Shown: piece by piece, positions 43,420 to 52,588 of the stretch
Layout: the number at the start of each line of letters is the position of its first letter
Position numbering within the stretch: position 1 is the stretch's first letter
Source: Bradyrhizobium sp. CSA207
GTDB lineage: Bacteria > Pseudomonadota > Alphaproteobacteria > Rhizobiales > Xanthobacteraceae
Length of the DNA: 64,000 nt
Direction of reading: 5' to 3'
Assembly (NCBI RefSeq): GCF_029051685.1
Contig: NZ_JAACFT010000011.1
Coordinates: forward strand, 62,001-126,000
The notes under the pieces: generated by a model
Database searches by the model: none
Told to the model about the DNA's origin: nothing
The model's input: only the letters and a program-made list of their open reading frames with translations
Translations under genes and position numbers: made by a program

Positions 43420-43548
43420 CTAGACGCCGAGCCCGCGCGCCGCAAGCGTGATCACGAGCGTCAGGATCGCGCCCCAGATTATACTGAGCGTCACGGTCAG
43501 GATGGCCGTGGTGATCGCCTGCTCCAGGTTTCCCTTGAACGGCTGCAC
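43420..43548 (-). CDS. Small single-span membrane protein (42 aa)
   Basis: A GTG start 1 base past the previous stop opens 'MQPFKGNLEQAITTAILTVT', which continues 'LSIIWGAILTLVITLAARGL'. A hydrophobic segment of about 22 residues spans positions 15-36. No family is recognised. The tight spacing with the 30-aa gene upstream indicates one operon of small membrane proteins lying between upp and kdp. Confidence 0.5.
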   Translation of the reverse strand: MQPFKGNLEQAITTAILTVTLSIIWGAILTLVITLAARGLGV

Positions 43549-43549
43549 G

Positions 43550-43642
43550 CTAGCTGTCCGCGGTTCTTTTCGCACTGATCCGCATGCCAAACAGCAGCGC
43601 GCCCATCAATGCGACGAGGATAATGATCTTGATTTCGACCAT
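43550..43642 (-). CDS. Small single-span membrane protein (30 aa)
   Basis: ATG 43642 opens 'MVEIKIIILVALMGALLFGM' followed by 'RISAKRTADS': one membrane helix and a short positively charged tail, as in many bacterial regulatory micropeptides. The ribosome site is weak. It is framed by a 62-aa membrane protein upstream and a 42-aa one downstream on the same strand. Confidence 0.5.
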   Translation of the reverse strand: MVEIKIIILVALMGALLFGMRISAKRTADS

Positions 43643-43680
43643 GATGCTATCTGCAACGTCTTGACGGTCTTCCGCGTCGA

Positions 43681-43869
43681 TCAGGAGTGGAGGTGCCAGA
43701 CGTAGATCGCGGTCCTCAGCGCTATCAGCGCGGTGAGCACGCTGCCCATCGAGAGCACGGCTAACGCGCGCAAGGCGAAGCGCCTGAGCTGGGCCCGGCG
43801 CGCTTTTGCTCTCGGCCGTCGTTCTGTCCAGTCAAAGGACTGTTCGAAACCATGTGTCAGCATCGACAT
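43681..43869 (-). CDS. Small membrane protein (62 aa)
   Basis: The start ATG follows GAGGG at 8 bases. The protein has a basic soluble N-terminus 'DWTERRPRAKARRAQLRRFA' and one membrane segment 'LRALAVLSMGSVLTALIALR' ending 'TAIYVWHLHS'. Longer frames up to 43941 lack as good a ribosome site. It is the first gene of the small-protein run; a shared motif lies about 100 bases upstream (43972-43987). Confidence 0.6.
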   Translation of the reverse strand: MSMLTHGFEQSFDWTERRPRAKARRAQLRRFALRALAVLSMGSVLTALIALRTAIYVWHLHS

Positions 43870-43971
43870 TTCGGGAGCCCTCATGCTTGGTTCGGCGAGA
43901 TGGCCGCTCCAAGCTGCCTCGTATGATGGGCGGGGCGGCATAGGAATGCGAGACGCGCGCTGCCGCTTTTG

Positions 43972-43987
43972 TATAGGAACGCCATAA
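43972..43987 (-). promoter_or_regulatory. Shared motif, copy A (TTATG-N3-TTCCTATA)
   Basis: On the minus strand the sequence reads TTATGGCGTTCCTATA, preceded by CAC. It lies 102 bases upstream of the 62-aa gene start at 43869. The same motif is found at 44563-44578 and 44692-44707. Confidence 0.5.
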
Positions 43988-44000
43988 GTGCGCCGCGCCG

Positions 44001-44468
44001 CTAGCCGAAATTGTCGCAGGCGGCCGGCTCGTAGAGCGGGTCCAGCAACGGACGCACGGAAGGGACGCTGGGCCGCGACATCTCCACGGCCAATGCTTGC
44101 ACCTCGACGGAGGCGGACAGCAGGGCGAGCGCTAGATCCGCATGGTGCGCTTCGACCGCGGCATCCAGCCAGTCAGGCAATTCGCGTTCACGCGAAAGCG
44201 CGCAATGCCACTCGCCCTCGTCATAGGCGATGCGCCGGACTTGCCATAGCGGCAGTTCGATTGCCATCAGCGCCAGCGCGGCATCGGTCCAGGCCTCCGC
44301 ATCGATCAGACGCCTGATGCGAGCGATGCGCTCGCTGTGTCCGAATGAGGGCAGACGCCGGCAGGCGTGGTCGATGATGTCGAATATCAACGGCCGCGTC
44401 ATCGCGTGGGCATTGCGCAGGCGCTCGCCGAGCGGGGCTGGGTCATAGCATCGAAGAGTGGCGGTCAT
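44001..44468 (-). CDS. Hypothetical protein (155 aa)
   Basis: ATG 44468 follows AGGAGG. The soluble protein begins 'TATLRCYDPAPLGERLRNAH' and contains 'LIFDIIDHACRRLPSFGHSE' and 'RLIDAEAWTDAALALMAIEL', mostly helical. I do not recognise a named domain. It lies between the small-membrane-protein operon and kdp and carries the shared upstream motif (44563-44578), so co-regulation with kdp is plausible. Confidence 0.7.
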   Translation of the reverse strand: MTATLRCYDPAPLGERLRNAHAMTRPLIFDIIDHACRRLPSFGHSERIARIRRLIDAEAWTDAALALMAIELPLWQVRRIAYDEGEWHCALSRERELPDWLDAAVEAHHADLALALLSASVEVQALAVEMSRPSVPSVRPLLDPLYEPAACDNFG

Positions 44469-44562
44469 GTCAGGCCTCCTGGAATTGGCGTCGGTCAGTC
44501 GGCCGGCCCCTCCAAGATGGCCAAAACGGTATTTGAAAACGAGATGTGGATGGGGTGAGAGA

Positions 44563-44578
44563 TATAGAGATTTCATAA
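44563..44578 (-). promoter_or_regulatory. Shared motif, copy B
   Basis: Minus strand TTATGAAATCTCTATA, preceded by CAC like copy A. It lies 94 bases upstream of the 155-aa gene start (44468). It differs from copies A and C at two positions in the right half. Confidence 0.5.
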
Positions 44579-44595
44579 GTGTGCGTGGCATATGG

Positions 44596-44637
44596 GTCCC
44601 GGATCGGCGCTCCGCTTCGCTGCGCTTGTCCGGGACG
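44596..44637. repeat. Short inverted-repeat element
   Basis: GTCCCGGA at 44597 onward and TCCGGGAC near 44630 form outer arms around CGCTCCGCTTCGCTGCGC. It looks like a half copy of the palindromic intergenic repeats seen elsewhere. Confidence 0.55.
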
Positions 44638-44691
44638 ACGAGTGTAATTTGCCTCGCGAGCATCGTCTGACTGCGGAATCAGCTGGGCCCT

Positions 44692-44707
44692 TTATGAGAT
44701 TCCTATA
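44692..44707 (+). promoter_or_regulatory. Shared motif, copy C, upstream of kdp
   Basis: Plus strand TTATGAGATTCCTATA, 164 bases before the first micro-ORF of the kdp operon. It has the same orientation relative to its gene as copies A and B. Confidence 0.5.
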
Positions 44708-44777
44708 ACTTCGCCGGAGCCCTCATCTCGAAAACCTATGGTCGTGGTGGCACTTCAGCGCGGTGAGAAATCTGGCG

Positions 44778-44824
44778 GGCGTCCTGGAAACGCGTTGCGT
44801 TTTCCCCAACGCTTGCCGGACGCC
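44778..44824 (+). promoter_or_regulatory. Structured kdp leader
   Basis: GGCGTCC (44778-44784) pairs with GGACGCC (44818-44824), enclosing GGAAACGC/GCGTTTTCC. The folded leader ends about 47 bases before the micro-ORF start and could influence transcription or translation of kdp. Confidence 0.35.
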
Positions 44825-44871
44825 TGAGACACCGTTGCGCCTGACGCGAGGGGGCAACGAGGAGTATCGCC

Positions 44872-44955
44872 ATGATGGACATTCTGATGCTGGCGCTGGG
44901 CTTCGGCTTCTTCGCCCTTGCGATCGGCTACACCTATGCCTGCGAACGGCTGTGA
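44872..44955 (+). CDS. kdp-leader membrane micropeptide (27 aa)
   Basis: ATG 44872 follows GAGGAG. The peptide 'MMDILMLALGFGFFALAIGY' then 'TYACERL' is a single membrane span. It sits 10 bases before kdpF and resembles it in size and hydrophobicity, so it may be a second KdpF-like stabilising peptide or a regulator. It is not a standard kdp gene. Confidence 0.6.
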   Translation: MMDILMLALGFGFFALAIGYTYACERL

Positions 44956-44965
44956 GGAGCGGACA

Positions 44966-45055
44966 ATGATTTTCGATTATGCGCTTGCCGGTGCCGTCTC
45001 GTTCGGCCTGCTGTTCTATCTCACCTACGCGCTGCTGCGGCCCGAGCGGTTCTGA
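44966..45055 (+). CDS. kdpF: Potassium-transporting ATPase subunit F
   Basis: A 29-aa single-span peptide: 'MIFDYALAGAVSFGLLFYLT' then 'YALLRPERF'. The 'LTYALLRPERF' ending is the KdpF hallmark. KdpF stabilises the KdpABC complex. It lies just before kdpA, with only a 34-codon frame between them. Confidence 0.85.
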   Translation: MIFDYALAGAVSFGLLFYLTYALLRPERF

Positions 45056-45057
45056 CC

Positions 45058-45162
45058 GTGTTGCTGCTTCTCAAATTGCTCGTGACGGACGCCGCGCTCG
45101 CTGCGGGTCTGCTGGCGTTGCTCCTGCCGCTTCTGCGCAGGACACAAGTCCTAAAGGGTTAA
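45058..45162 (+). CDS. Membrane micropeptide between kdpF and kdpA (34 aa)
   Basis: A GTG start 2 bases after kdpF opens '[20 protein letters not shown]' followed by '[14 protein letters not shown]', a very leucine-rich single span with a basic tail. Its stop is 4 bases before the kdpA ATG. Tight packing suggests it is translated, perhaps only for coupling. Confidence 0.5.
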   Translation: MLLLLKLLVTDAALAAGLLALLLPLLRRTQVLKG

Positions 45163-45166
45163 TGCC

Positions 45167-46870
45167 ATGACTGCGATCGGTTGGCTCCAGATCATTCTCT
45201 ATTGCGCGATCATCGTCGCGCTGACCAAGCCGCTCGGCTGGTACTTGACGCGTGTGTTCAATGGCGAGCGGACGTTCTTGTCGCCGGTGCTGCGCCCGAT
45301 CGAGGCCGGCATCTACTGGTTTTCCGGGGTCGACGAAAAGCGCGAGCAGCACTGGCTGACTTATACGGTCGCCATGCTGCTATTCCACGTCGGCGGTTTT
45401 CTCATTATCTACGGCGTGATGCGGCTCCAGGCCGTGCTGCCCTTCAATCCGGCCGGGCAGGGCGCGGTCGCGGAGGATCTTTCCTTCAATACCGCGATCT
45501 CCTTCATCACCAACACCAACTGGCAGAACTACGGCGGCGAGAGCACGCTTTCGTACCTCGTGCAGATGCTGGGCCTGACCCACCAGAACTTCCTGTCGGC
45601 GGCAACCGGCATCGCGCTCGCGGTGGCCCTGATCCGCGGCTTCTCGCGCGCCTCGACGCGTACGGTCGGTAATTTCTGGGTCGATGTCACCCGCACGACA
45701 CTCTATGTATTGCTGCCGATCTGCGTCGTCTACACGCTGTTCCTGGTCTCGCAGGGCATCCCGCAGACGCTCGGTGATTATGTCGAGGCCACCACGCTCG
45801 AAGGCGCCAAGCAGACCATTGCGGTCGGCCCCGTCGCCTCTCAGGTCGCGATCAAGATGCTCGGCACCAATGGCGGCGGCTTCTTCAACGCCAACGCCTC
45901 CCATCCCTTCGAGAACCCGACGGCGCTGTCGAACTTCGTGCAGATGCTCTCGATCTTCACGCTCGGCGCGGCGCTGACCAACGTGTTCGGCCGCATGGTC
46001 GGCAACCAGCGCCAGGGCTGGGCGATCCTGGCCGTGATGGGCGTGCTGTTCGGCGCTGGCGTCGCCGTCACTTATTGGGCGGAGGCGGGCGGCACCTCGA
46101 CGCTGCATGCGCTCGGCCTGACCGGCGGCAACATGGAAGGCAAGGAGGTTCGCTTCGGCATTGTCGCGTCCTCGCTGTTCGCCGTGATCACGACGGCCGC
46201 CTCCTGCGGCGCGGTCAACGCCATGCATGACAGCTTCACCGCGCTCGGCGGCATGATCCCGCTGATCAACATGCAACTCGGCGAGATCATCGTCGGCGGC
46301 GTCGGCGCCGGCCTCTACGGCATGCTGCTGTTCGTCGTGCTGGCGATCTTCGTCGCAGGACTCATGGTCGGCCGCACACCGGAATATGTCGGCAAGAAGA
46401 TCGAGGCGCGCGAGGTGAAGATGGCGATGCTCGCGATCCTGGTGCTGCCGCTGATGTATCTGGGCTGGACCGCGGTCGGCGTGGTTTATCCCTCGGCGGT
46501 CGCCTCGATGGCGAATGCCGGGCCGCACGGCTTCACCGAGGTGCTCTACGCCTTCACGTCGGCAACCGGCAACAACGGCTCGGCCTTCGCGGGCCTCACC
46601 GGCAACACCCTGTTCTACAATCTCACGCTCGCAAGCGCGATGTTCGTCGGCCGTTTCTTCATGATCATTCCTGCGATGGCGATCGCAGGCTCGCTGGCCG
46701 CCAAGAAATCCATTCCGCCGTCAGCCGGGACCTTTCCGACCACGGGCGGGCTGTTCGTCGGTCTCGTCGTCGGCGTGATCCTGATCATCGGCGGCCTGAC
46801 CTTCTTCCCGGCCCTCGCGCTCGGCCCGATCGTCGAGCACCTCGCGATGAATGCCGGCCAAATATTCTGA
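45167..46870 (+). CDS. kdpA: Potassium-transporting ATPase subunit A (K+ channel-like subunit)
   Basis: A 567-aa polytopic protein of normal length. It shows the four selectivity-filter-like segments, for example '[20 protein letters not shown]', '[20 protein letters not shown]', '[17 protein letters not shown]' and '[20 protein letters not shown]'. It forms the K+-selective path of the KdpFABC pump. It starts 4 bases after the micropeptide gene. Confidence 0.97.
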   Translation: MTAIGWLQIILYCAIIVALTKPLGWYLTRVFNGERTFLSPVLRPIEAGIYWFSGVDEKREQHWLTYTVAMLLFHVGGFLIIYGVMRLQAVLPFNPAGQGAVAEDLSFNTAISFITNTNWQNYGGESTLSYLVQMLGLTHQNFLSAATGIALAVALIRGFSRASTRTVGNFWVDVTRTTLYVLLPICVVYTLFLVSQGIPQTLGDYVEATTLEGAKQTIAVGPVASQVAIKMLGTNGGGFFNANASHPFENPTALSNFVQMLSIFTLGAALTNVFGRMVGNQRQGWAILAVMGVLFGAGVAVTYWAEAGGTSTLHALGLTGGNMEGKEVRFGIVASSLFAVITTAASCGAVNAMHDSFTALGGMIPLINMQLGEIIVGGVGAGLYGMLLFVVLAIFVAGLMVGRTPEYVGKKIEAREVKMAMLAILVLPLMYLGWTAVGVVYPSAVASMANAGPHGFTEVLYAFTSATGNNGSAFAGLTGNTLFYNLTLASAMFVGRFFMIIPAMAIAGSLAAKKSIPPSAGTFPTTGGLFVGLVVGVILIIGGLTFFPALALGPIVEHLAMNAGQIF

Positions 46871-46903
46871 TCGACAGCCTTCTGATTGTTTGGAGTGACC
46901 TCC

Positions 46904-49018
46904 ATGGACACCATGAAACTGCAAAAACGCGCGTCCGTCTCGGCGATGCTTGACCCAAAGATTGTCGTGCCCGCGATCCGCGCGTCCGTCGTCAAGCTCG
47001 ATCCACGGCTGATGATCAAGAACCCCGTGATGTTCGTGGTCGAGATCGTGGCCGCGCTCACTACCGTGATCTTTCTGCGCGACCTCGTCACCGGTGGCGA
47101 GAATCTCGGCTTCACGTTCCAGATCATCCTCTGGCTGTGGTTCACCGTGCTGTTCGCCAACCTCGCCGAAGCAGTCGCCGAAGGCCGCGGCAAGGCGCAG
47201 GCCGAATCGCTGCGCAAGACCCGCACCGAGAGCCAGGCCAAGCTGCTGACCGGCTCCAACCGCACCTTCAAGCTGGTGCCGGGCACCAGCCTCAAGGTGG
47301 GTGACCTCGTTCTGGTCGAAGCGGGCGACACCATCCCCTCCGACGGCGAGGTGATCGAGGGCGTGGCCTCCGTCAACGAAGCCGCCATCACCGGCGAATC
47401 TGCGCCCGTCATCCGCGAGTCCGGCGGCGACCGCTCGGCGGTGACCGGCGGCACGCAGGTGCTGTCCGACTGGATCCGCGTCCGCATCACGGCGGCGCAA
47501 GGCTCGACCTTCATCGACCGCATGATCAAGCTGGTCGAGGGCGCCGAGCGGGCGAAGACGCCGAACGAGATCGCGCTCAATATCCTGCTCGCAGGATTGA
47601 CCATCATCTTCGTGTTCGCGACCGTCACCATTCCGAGCTATGCGGCCTATGCCGGCGGCTCGATCTCGGTGGTGGTGCTGGTCGCACTGTTCGTGACGCT
47701 GATCCCGACCACCATCGGCGCGCTGCTGTCGGCGATCGGCATTGCCGGCATGGACCGCCTGGTGCGTTTCAACGTGCTGGCGATGTCCGGCCGCGCGGTC
47801 GAGGCCGCCGGCGACGTCGATACGCTGCTGCTCGACAAGACCGGAACGATCACGCTCGGCAATCGCCAGGCGACCGCGTTCCGCCCGGTTCGCGGCGTCA
47901 CCGAGCAGGAACTCGCCGATGCGGCCCAGCTTGCCTCGCTCGCCGACGAGACGCCGGAAGGCCGCTCCATCGTCGTGCTGGCGAAGGAGAAGTACGGCAT
48001 CCGCGGCCGCGACATGGCCGAGCTTGGCGCCACTTTCATCCCGTTCACGGCGCAGACCCGCATGAGCGGCGTCGATGCCGGCGGCTCGTCGGTGCGCAAG
48101 GGCGCGGTCGATGCCATGCTCAGCTATGTCGGTGGCGGTGCGCCGCTGGCGGTAGCCTCCGGCAACACGGCCCGCGCGATCCAGCCTGCGCTGCTTTCGG
48201 ATATCGGCCGGGAGGTGCAGACCATCGCCGATGAGATCGCCAAGGCCGGCGGCACGCCGCTGGCGGTTGCCAGGGACGGCAAGCTGCTCGGCGTCATCCA
48301 GCTCAAGGACATCGTCAAGGGCGGCATCCGCGAGCGCTTCGCCGAACTGCGCCGCATGGGCATCCGCACCATCATGATCACCGGCGACAACCCGATGACG
48401 GCGGCCGCGATCGCCGCGGAAGCCGGCGTCGACGACTTCCTGGCGCAGGCAACGCCGGAGGACAAGCTCAGGCTGATCCGCGACGAGCAGGCCAAGGGCA
48501 AGCTGGTTGCCATGTGCGGCGACGGAACCAACGACGCGCCGGCGCTCGCCCAGGCCGATGTCGGCGTCGCCATGAACACCGGCACCCAGGCCGCGCGCGA
48601 GGCCGGCAACATGGTCGACCTCGATTCCAATCCGACCAAGCTGATCGAGGTGGTCGAGATCGGCAAGCAGCTCCTGATGACGCGCGGCGCGCTGACGACG
48701 TTCTCGATCGCCAACGACGTCGCGAAGTATTTTGCGATCATTCCCGCGATGTTTCTGGCGTTCTACCCGCAGCTCAACGTGCTCAACGTCATGAACCTGT
48801 CGAGCCCGCAGAGCGCCATCCTGTCGGCCATCATCTTCAACGCGCTGATCATCATCGCGCTGATCCCGCTCGCGCTGAAGGGCGTCGCCTACCGCGCGGT
48901 CGGTGCCGGCGCGCTGCTCCAGCGCAACCTGCTGATCTATGGCCTCGGTGGGATCGTCATTCCCTTCATCGGCATCAAGGCGATCGACCTCGTCGTCGTC
49001 GCTTTGCATTTGGCTTGA
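46904..49018 (+). CDS. kdpB: Potassium-transporting ATPase subunit B (P-type ATPase)
   Basis: A 704-aa P-type ATPase. The phosphorylated aspartate is D311 in '[16 protein letters not shown]'. Also present are the actuator '[14 protein letters not shown]', the nucleotide domain '[13 protein letters not shown]', the hinge '[20 protein letters not shown]' and the membrane motif '[14 protein letters not shown]'. It hydrolyses ATP to drive K+ uptake through KdpA. ATG 46904 follows GGAG; the frame is open 6 codons earlier. Confidence 0.97.
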   Translation: MDTMKLQKRASVSAMLDPKIVVPAIRASVVKLDPRLMIKNPVMFVVEIVAALTTVIFLRDLVTGGENLGFTFQIILWLWFTVLFANLAEAVAEGRGKAQAESLRKTRTESQAKLLTGSNRTFKLVPGTSLKVGDLVLVEAGDTIPSDGEVIEGVASVNEAAITGESAPVIRESGGDRSAVTGGTQVLSDWIRVRITAAQGSTFIDRMIKLVEGAERAKTPNEIALNILLAGLTIIFVFATVTIPSYAAYAGGSISVVVLVALFVTLIPTTIGALLSAIGIAGMDRLVRFNVLAMSGRAVEAAGDVDTLLLDKTGTITLGNRQATAFRPVRGVTEQELADAAQLASLADETPEGRSIVVLAKEKYGIRGRDMAELGATFIPFTAQTRMSGVDAGGSSVRKGAVDAMLSYVGGGAPLAVASGNTARAIQPALLSDIGREVQTIADEIAKAGGTPLAVARDGKLLGVIQLKDIVKGGIRERFAELRRMGIRTIMITGDNPMTAAAIAAEAGVDDFLAQATPEDKLRLIRDEQAKGKLVAMCGDGTNDAPALAQADVGVAMNTGTQAAREAGNMVDLDSNPTKLIEVVEIGKQLLMTRGALTTFSIANDVAKYFAIIPAMFLAFYPQLNVLNVMNLSSPQSAILSAIIFNALIIIALIPLALKGVAYRAVGAGALLQRNLLIYGLGGIVIPFIGIKAIDLVVVALHLA

Positions 49019-49065
49019 GCCATCGTGACTACGGACGAAGTGAAAGGCCGATCCGGGCTGTCAGT

Positions 49066-49170
49066 TCCTCATCCTGAGGAGCGCGGAACGCGCGTCTCGA
49101 AGGATGCAGGCCCCGCCGGTGGCCTCGCCCTTCGAGACGCCGCGAAAGCGCGGCTCCTCAGGGTGAGGGT
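49066..49170. repeat. Palindromic intergenic repeat (family A) between kdpB and kdpC
   Basis: It opens TCCTCATCCTGAGGAGCGCG and closes GCTCCTCAGGGTGAGGG, with CTTCGAGACG hairpins and GGCCCCGCCGGTGGCC inside. It shares a 20-base core with the copy at 6636-6780. A half copy of family B (GGATCGCTTCGCTCCTCGCA) follows at 49178-49206, making a composite insertion in the kdp operon. Confidence 0.85.
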
Positions 49171-49224
49171 CTAGTTTCTGGATCGCTTCGCTCCTCGCAA
49201 TGACGGAAGACACAGGAGAAACTT

Positions 49225-49827
49225 ATGCTCAGAGAAATCCGCCCCGCCATCGTCCTGCTGCTGGTGCTCACCGCCATCACGGGCGTGGCCTATCCGCTCG
49301 CCATGACCGCCATCGCCGGCGCGATCTTCCCCGCACAGGCGCAGGGCAGCTTGATCGAGCGGGACGGCAAGGTGGTCGGCTCCGCCCTGATCGGGCAGCA
49401 ATTCAAGGACGACAAATATTTCCACGGCCGCCCCTCGGCGACGCTGGCGCCAGACCGCGATGATTCGACCAAGACGGTCTCGGCGCCCTACAACGCGGCC
49501 AATTCGGGTGGCTCCAACCTCGGCCCGACCAGCAAGGCGCTGGCCGACCGGCTGAAGGAAGATGTGGACAGGCTCAAGGGCGAGAATCCGAATGCCGCCG
49601 TGCCGGTCGATTTGGTGACCACCTCGGCCAGCGGCCTCGATCCGGATATCTCGCCGGAAGCGGCGCAATTCCAGGTGCCGCGGGTGGCGAAGGCGCGGAA
49701 TGTGCCAGAGGATCAGGTCAAGCAGCTCGTGGCCTCTAACACCCAGGGTCGTCTGCTCGGTCTGATCGGCGAGCCCCGCGTGAACGTATTGGCACTGAAT
49801 CTCGCGCTCGATCGCGCCGCGAAGTAG
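49225..49827 (+). CDS. kdpC: Potassium-transporting ATPase subunit C
   Basis: A 200-aa protein with one N-terminal membrane helix ('[20 protein letters not shown]') and the periplasmic KdpC domain: '[20 protein letters not shown]', '[18 protein letters not shown]', '[20 protein letters not shown]' and '[17 protein letters not shown]'. It acts as a K+-dependent catalytic chaperone of KdpB. It is separated from kdpB by about 205 bases of repeats, more than usual in kdp operons. Confidence 0.96.
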   Translation: MLREIRPAIVLLLVLTAITGVAYPLAMTAIAGAIFPAQAQGSLIERDGKVVGSALIGQQFKDDKYFHGRPSATLAPDRDDSTKTVSAPYNAANSGGSNLGPTSKALADRLKEDVDRLKGENPNAAVPVDLVTTSASGLDPDISPEAAQFQVPRVAKARNVPEDQVKQLVASNTQGRLLGLIGEPRVNVLALNLALDRAAK

Positions 49828-49864
49828 CCTAGGCTGAGCACGTGCGGATGATTATATTGGGCTG

Positions 49865-52588
49865 ATGGTCCGAGAGCGCCGCGATCCCGAACAACGTCCT
49901 TCGCCTGAAGCGCTGCTGGAAGCAGCGCGCCGGGAGGAGAGCGCGAGCGGCAAGCTCAAGATCTTCGTCGGCGCCGCCCCCGGCGTCGGCAAGACCTACG
50001 AGATGCTGCAGAGCGCCCATGCCAAGCGCAAGGCCGGCGTCGACGTCGTGGTCGGCTTCGTCGAGACCCACGGCCGTGCCGAGACCGAGGCGCTGGTGCG
50101 CGACCTCGAAGTGATCCCGCGCCGGAAGCTGGACTACCGCGGCCAGACGGTCGAGGAGATGGACCTCGACGCTGTAATCGCACGGCGCCCCAAGATCGCG
50201 CTGGTCGACGAACTCGCCCACACCAACGCGGCCGGCAGCCGCCATCCCAAGCGCTATCTCGACGTCGAAGAGCTGCTGTCGCACGGCATCGACGTCTACA
50301 CCGCCGTCAATATCCAGCACATCGAAAGCCTGAACGACGTCGTCGCCCAGATCACCCATGTGCGGGTGCGCGAGACCGTGCCGGATTCGGTGTTCGACCG
50401 CGCCGATGCGATCGAGCTGATCGATCTCACGCCCGATGATTTGATCCAGCGGCTGAGGGAAGGCAAGGTCTATGTGCCCAGGCAGGCCGAGCGGGCGCTG
50501 GAGCATTATTTTTCGCCGGGCAACCTCACCGCGCTGCGCGAGCTGGCGCTGCGGCGCACGGCGGAGCGGGTCGACGAGCAGCTCCTCACCCACATGCAGG
50601 CGAACGCCATCGCCGGTCCTTGGGCGGCGGGCGAACGTATCCTCGTCTGCGTCAGCGAGGATCCGCGCGCAGCCGGGCTGGTGCGCTACACCAAGCGGCT
50701 GGCCGACCGCCTGCATGCGCCATTCACCGCGATCTCGATCGAGACACGGCGTTCGCTGCAGCTGTCCGAAGAGGAGCGCGACCGGCTTGCCGATACGCTG
50801 CGGCTTGCGGAGTCCCTGGGCGGCGAGGCGCTGACCATTCCCGCCGTCGGCCGCCGCATCGCCGACGACGTCGTCAATTTCGCTCAAGGCAACAACGTCA
50901 CCCAGATCGTGATCGGCAAGTCGACCCGTTCGCGATGGTTCGAGATGACGCGCGGTTCCGTCGTGCATGATCTGGTGCGCCGCGCCGGCAATATCAGCGT
51001 TCACGTCATCGCCGGCGACGAGCTCACGAGCGAGCCGGCGCCGAAGACCGCGGTGCAGACCGCAGCACGTTCCGAGCCGTTCGATGCACTGCCTTATCTG
51101 AAGGCGCTCGGGATCACCGCGCTCGGCCTTGCCGCAGCGATGATCATCAAGCCGTATTTCGGCGTCGAGAACGTCGACCTGATGTTCCTGACTGCGGTGG
51201 TTGCCGTGGCTGTCCGCTATGGGCTGTGGCCGTCCTTGCTTGCGAGCATTGCGGCGTCGCTGGCCTACAACTTCTTCTTTCTGCCGCCGGTCTACACTTT
51301 CACCATCACCGATCCAACCAACGTTGCGGCGTTCTTCTTCTTCATGCTGATCGCGTTCGTGGTGTCGAATGTAGCGGGGCGGGTGCGGACCCAGGCCGAC
51401 ACCGCGATCGGCCGCATCAGGACGACCGAGCAGCTGTATGCGTTCAGCCGCAAGCTCGCCGGGACCGGAACGCTGGACGACGTGCTGTGGGCGGCCGCCT
51501 ATCAGACCGCGCTGATGCTCAGGGTTCGCGTGGTGCTGCTGCTCCCGGAAGAAGGGCTTCTGACCGTGAAATCCGGCTATCCCCCGGAAGACCAGCTCGA
51601 CCAAGCCGACCTTGCTGCCGCCAACTGGGCCTGGAGCAACGATCGGCCGGCCGGCCGCGGCTCGGATACGCTGCCGGGTGCAAAACGCCTGTTCTTGCCG
51701 ATGCGCACCGGGCGCGGCCCGATCGGCGTCATCGGTATCGACAACGACCGTACCGGTCCGCTGCTGACGCCGGATCAGCGCCGGCTGCTCGACGCGCTGG
51801 TCGATCAGGGCGCGCTCGCGATCGAACGGGTGCTGCTGGTCGAGGACATGGACCGCGTCAAGCGCACCGTGGAATCCGAGCGGCTGCGTTCGGCGCTGCT
51901 GACCTCGATCTCGCATGATCTGAAGACGCCGCTCGCCTCGGTGCTCGGCGCCGCCTCGACCATGCGCGATCTCGCCGGGGCGCTGTCCGATACCGAGAAG
52001 CGCGACCTGCTCGCCACCGTCATCGACGAGTCCGAGCGGCTCAACCGTTTCATCGCCAACCTGCTCGACATGACCAAGCTCGAATCCGGCGCGATCGTAC
52101 CCAACACGGCGCTGCACGATCTCGGCGAGATCGTCGGCAGCGCGCTTCGGCGCGCAAGCAAGATCCTGACCGCGCACAAGGTGGACCTGGTGCTCGCCGC
52201 CGATCTTCCGATGCTTCAGCTCGACGCCGTGCTGTTCGAGCAGGTGCTGTTCAACCTGCTCGACAACGCCGCCAAATATTCGCTGCCGGACACCACGATC
52301 TCGATCAAGAGCCAGCGCGACGGGGATCACGTAATGCTCCAGATTGCCGACGAAGGCGACGGCATTCCGCCCGAGGAGCTCGATAGCGTGTTCGACAAGT
52401 TCTATCGCGCGCAGAAGGGCGACCATGTCCGTCCCGGCACCGGGCTCGGGCTCGCCATCTCCCGCGGCTTCGTCGAGGCGATGCGGGGCACGATCTCGGC
52501 TGCCAACCGCAGCGACCGGAGCGGCGCGGTTTTGACTATCCGTCTGCCCGTTCCGGCGCAAACCCAGGCATTGGATACCGCTGCATGA
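49865..52588 (+). CDS. kdpD: Sensor histidine kinase KdpD
   Basis: A 907-aa sensor. In order it has the KdpD domain with Walker-type 'GAAPGVGKTYEMLQSAHAKR' and 'ALVDELAHTNAAGSRHPKRY', a universal-stress-protein-like domain with 'VIGKSTRSRWFEMTRG', four membrane helices with a DUF4118 core ('YNFFFLPPVYTFTITDPTN'), a GAF-like region, the phospho-acceptor H684 in 'LTSISHDLKTPLASVLGAAS', and the ATPase with 'NLLDNAAKYS' and 'GTGLGLAISRGFVEAM'. It senses low K+ and phosphorylates KdpE. Confidence 0.96.
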   Translation: MVRERRDPEQRPSPEALLEAARREESASGKLKIFVGAAPGVGKTYEMLQSAHAKRKAGVDVVVGFVETHGRAETEALVRDLEVIPRRKLDYRGQTVEEMDLDAVIARRPKIALVDELAHTNAAGSRHPKRYLDVEELLSHGIDVYTAVNIQHIESLNDVVAQITHVRVRETVPDSVFDRADAIELIDLTPDDLIQRLREGKVYVPRQAERALEHYFSPGNLTALRELALRRTAERVDEQLLTHMQANAIAGPWAAGERILVCVSEDPRAAGLVRYTKRLADRLHAPFTAISIETRRSLQLSEEERDRLADTLRLAESLGGEALTIPAVGRRIADDVVNFAQGNNVTQIVIGKSTRSRWFEMTRGSVVHDLVRRAGNISVHVIAGDELTSEPAPKTAVQTAARSEPFDALPYLKALGITALGLAAAMIIKPYFGVENVDLMFLTAVVAVAVRYGLWPSLLASIAASLAYNFFFLPPVYTFTITDPTNVAAFFFFMLIAFVVSNVAGRVRTQADTAIGRIRTTEQLYAFSRKLAGTGTLDDVLWAAAYQTALMLRVRVVLLLPEEGLLTVKSGYPPEDQLDQADLAAANWAWSNDRPAGRGSDTLPGAKRLFLPMRTGRGPIGVIGIDNDRTGPLLTPDQRRLLDALVDQGALAIERVLLVEDMDRVKRTVESERLRSALLTSISHDLKTPLASVLGAASTMRDLAGALSDTEKRDLLATVIDESERLNRFIANLLDMTKLESGAIVPNTALHDLGEIVGSALRRASKILTAHKVDLVLAADLPMLQLDAVLFEQVLFNLLDNAAKYSLPDTTISIKSQRDGDHVMLQIADEGDGIPPEELDSVFDKFYRAQKGDHVRPGTGLGLAISRGFVEAMRGTISAANRSDRSGAVLTIRLPVPAQTQALDTAA

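Larger units (their letters stand above)
44469..44871. other. Divergent regulatory region upstream of kdp
   Basis: About 400 bases hold two copies of the TTATG-N3-T-rich motif pointing outward, a degenerate palindromic repeat (44596-44640) and a structured leader (44778-44824) before the first kdp micro-ORF. No larger gene is seen. Confidence 0.6.

Noticed and set aside
46721..49009. 762-codon open frame opposite kdpB
   Set aside because: It is a mirror frame of kdpB with low-complexity charged composition and no ribosome site.
49829..52561. 910-codon open frame opposite kdpD
   Set aside because: Long but compositionally a shadow; kdpD on the plus strand has all its domains and motifs.
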